From NCBI GenBank assembly GCA_036940085.1, contig JALLBK010000999.1, positions 1 through 16,651 on the forward strand: a stretch of DNA of 16,651 bases, in the 5' to 3' direction. A program made the translations under genes and the position numbers. Source of the stretch: Discostella pseudostelligera (Eukaryota; Bacillariophyta; Thalassiosirophyceae; Thalassiosirales; Thalassiosiraceae). This document shows positions 8,919 to 16,651 of the stretch, one piece after another. Every line of letters starts with the position of its first letter. The stretch's first letter is position 1. A model generated the notes under the pieces. It had not been told where the DNA came from. It ran no database searches and was given only the letters and a program-made list of their open reading frames with translations.

Positions 8919-11900
8919 TTACACTGTACGGGGAATGAGAAAAGGGTACTTCTTCTCCCAAGGTTGGTCTCTTGATGATGGCCTCAGCGTTGAATTTGAT
9001 GCTCTGATAACATCTTGATGTGGCGACTTGATTTGCTGCTCACTTTGATTCCTTGTGAATTCGTTCGGGGAGTATTTGGCCCGGAATGATGCAATGTAGA
9101 TTGCTGCCAGATGAATTGTTGGACAAAGCAGTACGAGGAAGTGAAAGGAATAGACGAATTCCTGTCCAGTGGCTGATGCATATCTCAATGCCTTGAAGAC
9201 AGGAACGCAGGCCGCACTTAGTAGGTTGGAGAACAATAGTTGAGTGACTACAACCGTATTCTCACTTATTGGCGAAACAACGTCCACTCTGAAGGCAGTA
9301 CGAAGGATGAGTATGTTGCATGCAAGCGAAATAGAAAATCAATCCTATGCAATACTCACCCAAGTTTTGTCGAGAGAGGTTGGAGAGGGCCGACAAACGA
9401 GGCCGCCATCAATAAATACAAAGTCATGCTGACTTCCGAGTCAAAATTTGCACCGCAAAATGCTAACGAAAGAGAACCAAGAGCCACAAGTCCAATGATC
9501 ATGTAGTATAACCGAGATTCTCCTGTCATCTTCCTACACATAACTGATGAAGCCAACACTGCTAGCTGAAATGTCCCTCCGACAACGCCGACGTCCGTAG
9601 TGAAGTAGCACATGAACGTAGACAACGAGTTGACAACAATTCTCGACGTGGCGAAAGCCGATATACAAGGTAAAAATCCATCGCGGGTAAAGCATGCACG
9701 GAGAGCACGCCACAATTGATCATCGCATACGTCAATGATGAGATGAACCGTTTGTGTAATTATCGGTTCAGCTCCGTCATCCGCCGTGGGTGGCAAATAG
9801 TCCTTCGGTTGAAAGTTCAGTCCAGCATCGCAGTGATAAAACTCAAGCCCAGGATGAACTGACATTGCCTCATTAGGTGGTTCATCATCTACTCGTTGGG
9901 TAGGAATAGCTGCGGACACGTCACCTTCATCGCACTTTCGTTCATTTGTAATCAATTTCACATCTTGCCCGCTGGCAGAAAGAGAAGACCTCGTGGTTGT
10001 CGGTTCAGTAGACCCATACGACAGCAATGTTGTTTGCAGTATGTTCTGCGAAGGAACCGGAAGAAGGGTGCCGTACTCGGCTATTGCTTCATCGACGTTG
10101 GGTTCCTTGAAGGGTGACGGTGGTGCTAGTTTGACAACTGCAACAATTGGCCGTTCCTCTGTACCGCGGATGACTCTAGCCATTCCCGAGGGCGGAGTCG
10201 GTGGACAATCACTAAATTGCATTGCTACTCCGACAAAGACAACCATCGAGATGAGACTGAGTGAGTGAAAGTATGGTAGCACATCATCGTTTCCTCTGAC
10301 CAACCAACTGCCGAAGATGAAAGAGAACATCATTCCGAGCTGGTTACTGTACATCACCATGTCTGTGGCTATCCTCATCTCCTTTGAAGGGAACCAGCTC
10401 GATATTAGTATGGCAGGTGTGTTTTGATACAGTGGTCCACTCATCCCAGCGATGTTAAAACCGAGGTACGCTCTCCTACCATCAATTTTTTCCATATTGA
10501 TCGATCCAGGTGTACCACCCATGAGCATGTTTCCCGTCATTAGCAACAATGCACCGAGAAGGACAGTTCGTCGAAGGCCCAACCGACGCAATAGCATAGG
10601 TTCAAATACGCTTGCGATAAAGTTAGCGGCGAAGAATGTGGCCACCAGATTATCCGGGCGTATTCCCAGTATATCCTCGGCCAGGTCTGAAAATGGAGCA
10701 ATGCTAAAACATGTCCAGCCACTTAGCATATTCAGCACGGATATGTACATCACCATTATCCACCTCGATGAGTATACTTTAAGTTTCTTTGTTCTCTCGT
10801 CCGCTATTGTCACATCCTCGTTCATATAGTCGAAATCCGAATGGGCAATGCTAGTCGGTGGTTTACTCTGCGTACTCAGACCATACCGCGATTGTTGTTG
10901 GTCCTCGACCTCGTTCTCACTTGTGCCAATATCGTCATGTAGATTGTGGATGACACTCCCATATGAGGCCTGAGAGTTGATAATCTTTAAGTTTGTCAAA
11001 AATGGCGAATCGCGGTGGTGTGGTGCTGAATTAGGCGGTACCACCAAATGACCCTTCACTTGTCCGTCGTCAATCATTTTATTGCTGTTATCGTTGCGAT
11101 AGTGTGCAACGATAGACTCGACACGGCGGTTTCGAATGGGAGGTTGTCGTCCCGAGGAGCACGAGGGTGAAAATGGAGGAGGTGGAGAGGGAGACATTGA
11201 ATCTGTTCCCGTAAATGAAATGCGTCGAAAGGAATCTTGAGATTGGGAGTAGTATGATCGTAATTCGTTGGATATTACAGGATCATCGATGGAGGCCGGT
11301 GTTAGAGATTCCACCCTCGGTTGTTGTTGCCGTGAGTTTACACCACTTTCATTCATGATTCTTTCCATGACTTCCTCGGAGTAGAGATTGGTATGGCTGA
11401 CCTTTTGCACGGTGGTAGTAGGATGGAGCAGTTTCCTCTCACCCGATTCTTCTGAATTTGATAATAATAGCTCAATTACATCGTCGTCGGGAGCAGGAGC
11501 CGGGTGAGTATGCTCGATGAGTTGCCGTGAAGATTTTTCTGGAACTGGTATTTTACCGCCCTGTGACTGTGCAGAAGTAGAGTCGTTTGCACTGTAAGAT
11601 TGGTGAGGATGGGCTACCAACCTCGGTTGCTGACCTTGCTGACCTCGCAGCTGATGTGGCTGTTCATGCGACACTTTCGATTGTCCAAAATATGACGACT
11701 CAACATCCGGTGATGGTATAGCGATAAATGAACCCGCAAAAGAAATGATTGAATCTCCATTGCAAGTACCATCGTCATCTCCCCGATCGGAGCTCATTAA
11801 ATGCATGGTGAGACTTCGACTTGATGTCTGTGTATGGATGCTATTTTTTCGAGATAGTATCGGGAAGTTGTTGTTGCTGTTGGTGTTATTGCTACTGCTG

Positions 11901-13094
11901 AGGCTACTGCCATTCCTTAACAGCTCGCGTCGGCTGAAATATGCATCGTTGTTCGAAGGACTATGACGACGTTGGTATTGCTGATGATGACGATGATGAT
12001 GTCGTGATTCCTCATCGCCCGACGACGACGAAGATGTGGAATCATCAGAAATGTAAGAATCTGCACTCATCACTCGGCTAAGAGAAATGGACGAGATTCG
12101 ATCTCTATGCTTTCCACCTCCTCCTCGTCTCCCACTTCCTCTCTGAACTCTGGATGCAATTCGTGGCGATGGGGAAGAGTTATCGAGAGTCGTATCCGTC
12201 GTCTCACCGCCCTCAACTTCCTCACCCATATCCTCTATATCCGATGCTGAAGATTTCATCGCTGCATTATTGTTAGTCCAATTGTTTTTCTCCTCCTTGG
12301 AAGCACTACTTAGTCCAAATCCAAAAGCACCATAACCATCATCATCGTAGTCGGGTGTGTTAGGAGAAGAGGGGGGGATGCTACTATTCCCACTTTCGTT
12401 GGGCGATGAGAAAATAATGGATTTGGGCTGTAATCTGATTGCATGAGGATGTCGTCGTAATTGTTGTTGTGGGTATGATGGTTGCATCTTTNGATTTGGG
12501 CTGTAATCTGATTGCATGAGGATGTCGTCGTAATTGTTGTTGTGGGTATGATGGTTGCATCTTTGCACTGGAAGTAATCGTTGCAGGGGCGGTGGTGACT
12601 GATGTTGTTTCAGTTTCCAATGTTGTTGCTGAATTCTCCATTACCACCTCTGAATTCTCCGTGACAACTTCTTTGTTATTTATGGCAGCATCATCCTTCT
12701 TGTACATTGCAACATGAATCTTCCCAATAATATCATTTCTATCATCGCCAGTATCAGCATCATCATTCTTCTCCTTGTTCAAAGTCGAAACTGATGGCAT
12801 GGAAACTACAAAGCCACCAAATCCCAAATCATGTGCACAAGTTACAGATAAAGATGGATTGTCAATATTCATAATGTCGATATCATCATCATCACCGTCG
12901 TCGTCTTCGCATGATATTGGCTGTAACCGTGGGCGCATTGTTTTCTTCGTCTTCTTCTTTGGATTGTTTGCAGTCTCCTCCTCCTCTTGCTGTTGATGCG
13001 GCTTCATTGTTGCGGATACCCCGTCGTCGTCGTCCAGGCCGTCGGCGGCGGCGTCGGTGGGTATTGTTGCCATCGCGTGCGAATCATCAATCAT
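8919..13094 (-). CDS. SLC49/FLVCR-like major facilitator transporter with giant N-terminal extension
   Basis: Exon 1 runs 13094 to 9360, intron 9359-9289, exon 2 9288-8919. A false 73-bp duplication (see 12420-12564) must be collapsed, after which one frame of 1343 residues results. About 750 N-terminal residues are disordered (Ser, Asp, Gln, His runs). TM1 starts at RWIMVMYISVLNMLSGW and TM4 to TM5 reads ISSWFPSKEMRIATDMVMYS, then NQLGMMFSFIFGSWLV, matching VWFGPKE...GNQLG of FLVCR. TM6 ends in CPPTPPS, a hallmark of the SLC49 family. A polar loop of about 170 residues separates the halves. TM7-10 lie before the intron, and KLGVDVVSPISENTVVVTQLL crosses the splice junction into TM11, with TM12 after it. 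SLC49 members move choline, haem or pyridoxine. Substrate and membrane cannot be told here. Met 13073 is an alternative start. Confidence 0.82.
9289..9359 (-). other. 71-nt phase-2 intron in the MFS transporter gene
   Basis: On the minus strand the donor is CTTGG|GTGAGTATT and the acceptor is ACTGCCTTCAG|AGTGGACG. Without splicing the frame stops at once (CTT GGG TGA). With splicing, CTT GG+A GTG GAC reads Leu-Gly-Val-Asp and restores the conserved ELGVD..P..E.T-like loop before TM11. The reading frames agree on both sides. Confidence 0.88.
12420..12564. repeat. 72-bp exact duplication flanking a single N (assembly artefact)
   Basis: Bases 12420-12491 and 12493-12564 are identical over 72 positions, and the only base between them is the N at 12492. 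Two overlapping contig ends joined without merging would look exactly like this. The 73-bp excess is not a multiple of three and splits the transporter gene into two frames. Deleting 73 bp joins ...TITSSAKMQPSYPQQQ to the long downstream frame without a stop. Confidence 0.92.
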
Positions 13095-13561
13095 CGGGGG
13101 CGGTAGAGGTTGCCCTAGCCATGGAATTTTATGTTTGTCACACCTTTAGCCGCGAAGGGGTCGTAGTAGTAGCAGAGCAGCGGCAAGCATAGTATGCATG
13201 GGCGGTGGGCGGAGTGGAAGGAGCGAGAAAAGAGGCGCCAAAATTTTTAGAGCGCGAAAGATGTCTTCATCTCCCGCCATTTTCGCCACAAGTTTCGTCG
13301 CCACATTCTCGCCACAAAATTCCTCCCGCCATTTGTGGTTGGTGCACCAAACAGCAAACGGCACCATAACCAAACACGGGCTTTTATCTTCAACCTGAAC
13401 CTCTCTTGCTTCAACGTCCTTCAACCTGCTCTTCATCGCATGCTTTGGCTTTGGCATGATATTGATATGACTTTGACCTAGAGATACTGGAGATTGACCT
13501 GCATATTTGACGAAGAGAAGATGATGACGATGTCGCAGTAGTAAACCAGGAGACGACGACA
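13095..13561. promoter_or_regulatory. Divergent promoter between the MFS transporter and the DCC protein, with E2F-like sites
   Basis: This 467-bp region between two divergent start codons holds GCGCCAAA (13235-13242) and GCGCGAAA (13252-13259), both perfect matches to the reverse complement of TTTSSCGC, plus tcccgcca at 13272-13279 and 13324-13331 and several tcgccaca copies between them (13283-13316). The cluster spans about 100 bp near the centre. It resembles the motif set of the MMACHC promoter but without its strict 15-bp period. The right part (13390-13561) is probably 5' UTR of the DCC gene. Confidence 0.55.
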
Positions 13562-14920
13562 ATGCAGAACCCCAGTAGTCGACGGACCTCTTGCAGAATG
13601 GCATCCTTATTATCTCTATTGCATTCCATGGTCATCATGGCAGCATTCGCCCTGTCAAATGCCAGCGGCGGCGCCGCCTACATCATCATGTCTCCGACAA
13701 AATTATGTACATCTCCTACGACGTCGATGACCGCTGGATGGCCTCGACGACGACAGCAACCAGCCACCTCCACCACCACCCCGCTCTTCTCATCCGCCAT
13801 CGCATCCAATAATGACCGCACTTCACTTCCACCTCCTCCCTCACCGTCACCACCACATCCATCATCTCTCTTTGGCCGCTCATCACGCCGTCAACAACAA
13901 CGACGACGAAATACATTTCAATCGTCACCACCCTTCCTCATTCCATCCCTCTTCAACTCTTCCGATTCCCGTCCCATAGTCCTATTTGATGGACAATGCA
14001 ATCTCTGTAATGCCGGTGTGCAATTAATACTAGATTATGATCGTGCTGATATCGATCCACGTGGCAATTTACGTGTGGCGGCAATGCAATCTCAAGTGGG
14101 ACAATTGTTATTGGGGCGATTGTCGGAGAAACAGCGCAATATAGTGTTGGGGAAGAACAAACGGATGATGAAGAAGAAGATGGATAAAGTGAAGCAAGGT
14201 GATGATGATGCAGAAGACGACGACGATGAAGTGGAATACAAATCCATTGTCGTCATTACACCCACCACAACCCATCTCAATTCCAACGCCTGTCTACACA
14301 TTGGTCATGAATTATCCGGTCCCTTACGCATCCTCTCCTACATTGCCGGTATTATACCCACATTTATCCGTGATATACTGTACAAACTATTGTCCAAAAA
14401 TCGTAAACGATTGTTTGGATCGAGTGCCGAATGTCGACTTTGGGATGATAATTGGGAAACACGATTTGTGGATGATGCCTTAGTGACGGGGGGGCAATCC
14501 ATGGTGGAGAGTATGGATCCGTTTGCAGATCCAAATTCTGCTGCTGCGGTTGTAGAAAACACTGATACCGGTGATAACGCACAACCTCTTCTCCATCCTG
14601 GGGATATCGTGCGCGTCGTAATGGGCACATCGGCGGAACCACCCGTCGTACACACCCACATTCCAGGATACGACAATGGAATATGCACCATCGGGTCGGT
14701 GGGTACAGTAACGCGTGTTTTGGATGAACGGGCCTATCCGAAGAATGTGGCGGTGAAATTTGATTTGGATGTTGGTGGATACTGCGATGATGAAAATAAT
14801 GACTCTACTGCTGCTACTACTACTACTGCCTCGGGGGGAGATTCGGAGGTAGAACGGAAGGGTACAACAACTTGCTCATTTGAGGCTCATTTCTTCCCAT
14901 GGCAGTTGCGAAAAGAGTAA
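13562..14920 (+). CDS. DCC-family (DUF393) thiol oxidoreductase fused to an FTR-variable-chain-like domain
   Basis: The 452-residue product starts with a basic leader and hydrophobic stretch (MASLLSLLHSMVIMAAFALS, residues 13-32). AAFA resembles the heterokont ASAFAP cleavage motif, suggesting plastid import. Met13 (13598) is a possible alternative start. After a Ser/Pro/Gln-rich linker the DCC domain (about 138-291) has PIVLFDGQCNLCNAGVQ with the CxxC pair Cys146/Cys149, RVAAMQSQVGQ, and the terminal KRLFGSSAECR. It is interrupted by an acidic insert (213-225). DCC proteins are thioredoxin-fold and thought to act in thiol-disulfide exchange. The C-terminal part (about 346-448) reads GDIVRVV...HTHIPGY...IGSVGTVTRVL, YPKNVAVKF, FEAHFFPWQL. 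Its order of motifs resembles the SH3-like variable chain of ferredoxin-thioredoxin reductase, again with a low-complexity insert. DCC is confident, the second domain tentative. A single exon is seen. Confidence 0.85.
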   Translation: MQNPSSRRTSCRMASLLSLLHSMVIMAAFALSNASGGAAYIIMSPTKLCTSPTTSMTAGWPRRRQQPATSTTTPLFSSAIASNNDRTSLPPPPSPSPPHPSSLFGRSSRRQQQRRRNTFQSSPPFLIPSLFNSSDSRPIVLFDGQCNLCNAGVQLILDYDRADIDPRGNLRVAAMQSQVGQLLLGRLSEKQRNIVLGKNKRMMKKKMDKVKQGDDDAEDDDDEVEYKSIVVITPTTTHLNSNACLHIGHELSGPLRILSYIAGIIPTFIRDILYKLLSKNRKRLFGSSAECRLWDDNWETRFVDDALVTGGQSMVESMDPFADPNSAAAVVENTDTGDNAQPLLHPGDIVRVVMGTSAEPPVVHTHIPGYDNGICTIGSVGTVTRVLDERAYPKNVAVKFDLDVGGYCDDENNDSTAATTTTASGGDSEVERKGTTTCSFEAHFFPWQLRKE

Positions 14921-15059
14921 CGATTTTTGATCACTATGAATTCATAGAAATGGATTTGATTGTTATGAAAATATGGTGTTCGTTTGTTTAGTCTACTTCA
15001 GTCTTTGGTTCATATCCGAATCACTGTCACACTATAGACTGATTGGACCAAATTACGCT

Positions 15060-15464
15060 TCACTTCTTCCAACCTCTTCCCCAAGTGAAGAGAGCAGAAA
15101 AGACCAATGCCTCAAGCAATAACGCATAGCTCAACACCGCCGACACGATTTGTACATCAGGATATACCTCGATCCAAGTCAGAAGCCAGATCATCCACAG
15201 CACGGTGTATGCAAGGGAACCACAAAATACCGCGATGGACCAATTCCGCACGCGTGGTTCAAAATTGTAGCGTTTCTTACAACAGCAGCAGCAGCCACCA
15301 ACAAGAACTCCCGACAGGATGAGTGAGTACGTTGAAGACGCAGATGAACGATAGACTCGCGACGACGTCAATTGTGTAAATGAAGGTGAAATAGTTGAAT
15401 GGCAAAGTAAGTGTGAGGAGAATGACCATGGACACTCCGATGCACTTCCCCGTTTCAACCCCAT
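15060..15464 (-). pseudogene. Small multi-spanning membrane protein, frameshifted paralogue of 16104-16616
   Basis: The C-terminal part reads CCCCCKKRYNFEPRVRNW, then two hydrophobic spans ending LFTWGRGWKK, and lines up with CCCSSKQYDFEPHVRKW...LFTWGKNWK of the intact copy. The N-terminal part of the open frame (from MGLKRGSAS) does not align. A different frame of the same DNA does: it reads GKCIGVSMVILLTLTLPFNYF (15446-15384), matching KRFGPCMVVLLIIALPLNYF. That frame has an upstream stop and no ATG before 15429, and it must shift frame between about 15300 and 15385. By base count copy 1 is 28 nt longer than copy 2 across this segment. So either the copy is decaying, or there is an indel error, or an unrecognised splice. 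The family is unknown. The gene converges on the DCC gene. Confidence 0.55.
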
Positions 15465-16103
15465 TGTTCGTAGATGAACTTTAATACAAAGGGATCATTG
15501 TTGATGTTGTTCGATATAGGCGGAGAACGATTTTATGAAGAACAAAGAATACCTCTGGAAAGAGGGTTGGTGGGCGTTAGGTTGGTCTTGATCGGTGGCG
15601 TTGGGTTGGTCTTGATCGTTACGGTCTTGTTTGACTCTTGCCTGACTACTGACTACCCATAATCATGGCAGCGTTGAGTTCCAAGAAACCGTTCGATGAT
15701 ACTCCTACTGAAATATGATGATAGCCTGTTATTTTCATGAGGAAGTCGCGTGCATCATTCGAAATGCTGTCGGTATTGGTTGTTTGATGTTGCACCTGTT
15801 TGTTCTGTTGGTACCAAAATTATCCGGCGACGACGACGACGACGACGACGACGAGCCACTTGTACTACCCTCTCGATCATCGATCATCACTGCGCAAGGG
15901 AACTACTACGGTCACCGATCCAGCGTCCGTCAGTGTTACGGCCACCAAGTCGAACAATACGGCCTGTACTTCGGAGTGATCCCATTCATTCTGCTGCAGA
16001 TTGGTGCCCAAACTTTCTTTGACTGTTGAAATCTGATGACCTCCGCCCCGTCGTTGACGTGCATCATCCCAATGAATCTCTCATGGATTCCTTCCCCCGA
16101 CCT
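15465..16103. other. Spacer between the two membrane-protein paralogues
   Basis: No secure gene was found. It holds a 24-bp tandem duplication (ggcgtt[a/g]ggttggtcttgat, 15573-15596 and 15597-15620, two mismatches) and a nine-unit CGA microsatellite (15828-15854). The upstream 5' part of the first paralogue should lie near 15470-15700 but no aligned start was seen. Confidence 0.5.
15715..16029 (+). CDS. Doubtful small ORF with Asp run
   Basis: This is a 104-codon frame with one hydrophobic span (about residues 17-35), a run of eight Asp encoded by the CGA/GAC microsatellite and a hydrophobic C-terminus (GVIPFILLQIGAQTFF). A second open frame overlaps it because of the microsatellite. No family is recognised. 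It lies between two minus-strand paralogues and would converge on the second. It is listed because the two hydrophobic spans are not low-complexity, but it may be chance. Confidence 0.15.
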   Translation: MMIACYFHEEVACIIRNAVGIGCLMLHLFVLLVPKLSGDDDDDDDDEPLVLPSRSSIITAQGNYYGHRSSVRQCYGHQVEQYGLYFGVIPFILLQIGAQTFFDC

Positions 16104-16616
16104 TCAGATAACAATATGTTTCCAATTCTTGCCCCAGGTGAAGAGACCAGCAAAGAGCAGTGCCACTATTAGAAACAGATAGGTCAACACTGTCACCATA
16201 GTTTGGGTCATTGAAAAATCTTCATCATCCCAAGAAGGACCCGCAACACCATCCCCCGGCTTGCGCGGTAGAAACCCAACATCATAATAGAAGGTTAGTA
16301 ATAACCACGAGACATTGTAGACAGCCACATTGGTCATTACAACCTTGGCCCACTTCCGAACATGTGGTTCAAAATCGTACTGTTTGGAACTACAACAACA
16401 TCCACGTATTATATTTCCCGAAATGAACATAACACAGACGGTGCATGCGAAGGCAAGGAGTGAGAAGAAGTAGTTTAATGGCAATGCAATGATGAGGAGT
16501 ACAACCATGCATGGGCCGAAGCGCTTCTCGCCATCGTCGTTCATGCCATCGCCGTTACGGGTCGTCATGTTGTTGTTAGTGTCGTCAACATTGTTCTCGA
16601 TGTCGCGTGGGCTCAT
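16104..16616 (-). CDS. Small Cys-cluster membrane protein, intact paralogue, family unknown
   Basis: The 170-residue product has a polar Asn/Asp-rich N-terminus (1-33), a long hydrophobic stretch (35-69) that could be one span or a hairpin, RGCCCSSKQYDFEPHVRKW (71-89), a second span (90-112, VVMTNVAVYNVSWLLLTFYY), a loop with Pro/Gly/Asp (114-136) and a last span (139-160) ending LFTWGKNWK. Three adjacent cysteines beside a membrane span are a common site of palmitoylation, which is inferred only. A related copy lies about 640 bp downstream in the direction of transcription on the same strand. I recognise no known family. It may be lineage-specific. The start at 16616 is the first ATG in frame and the window ends 35 bp upstream, so the promoter is not visible. 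Confidence 0.7.
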   Translation of the reverse strand: MSPRDIENNVDDTNNNMTTRNGDGMNDDGEKRFGPCMVVLLIIALPLNYFFSLLAFACTVCVMFISGNIIRGCCCSSKQYDFEPHVRKWAKVVMTNVAVYNVSWLLLTFYYDVGFLPRKPGDGVAGPSWDDEDFSMTQTMVTVLTYLFLIVALLFAGLFTWGKNWKHIVI

Positions 16617-16651
16617 GATGTTGATGATGGGAGAGGAGAGCCGTGGTGGTG

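Noticed and set aside
13146..13604. 152-codon minus-strand frame across the MFS/DCC promoter
   Set aside because: It covers the divergent promoter and the start of the DCC gene, with no conserved features. It is likely chance.
15300..15385. Intron that could rescue the frame of the first membrane paralogue
   Set aside because: The only GT-AG pairs found are under 25 nt and do not restore the frame.

Overview
The window is eukaryotic nuclear DNA, most likely from a diatom or a close heterokont alga. This is inferred from four things: a Ty1/copia retrotransposon remnant, a compact gene layout with very few short GT-AG introns, long Ser/Asp/Gln-rich disordered extensions on otherwise conserved proteins, and one protein whose N-terminus looks like a heterokont plastid-import leader (signal peptide followed by an A-A-F-A-like site). 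No bacterial, organellar or CRISPR signature was seen. The species cannot be named from sequence alone.

Layout. 1-351 is the 3' end of a copia polyprotein (RNase H), probably followed by its 3' LTR. About 352-2580 holds no gene I can support. 2856-3783 (+) is a two-unit polyubiquitin gene with its start codon isolated by a 466-nt intron. Converging on it is an MMACHC-like vitamin B12 processing gene (3861-4955, -). The space between MMACHC and a divergent small low-complexity gene (5237-5677, +) holds a 15-bp minisatellite made of E2F-like sites. Then come an SLC25A44-like mitochondrial carrier (5816-6855, -) that is broken or mis-assembled in transmembrane helix 3, a divergent tRNA-dihydrouridine synthase of the DUS2 type (7144-8736, +), a very long SLC49/FLVCR-like MFS transporter (8919-13094, -), and a divergent DCC thiol-oxidoreductase with a C-terminal domain resembling the ferredoxin-thioredoxin reductase variable chain (13562-14920, +). 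The right end carries two related small membrane proteins on the minus strand (15060-15464, apparently frameshifted, and 16104-16616, intact).

The genes do not form one pathway. They are mostly housekeeping genes arranged as divergent and convergent pairs, and three of the divergent intergenic regions share a GCGGGAAA / TTTCCCGC-type motif. At least one assembly problem is visible: a 72-bp exact duplication on both sides of a single N inside the MFS gene. It breaks the reading frame, and collapsing it restores one 1343-residue protein.

I did not find a clearly new biological system. The best leads are the E2F-like repeat promoter and its recurrence, the DCC plus FTR-variable-like fusion, and the roughly 750-residue N-terminal extension of the transporter.
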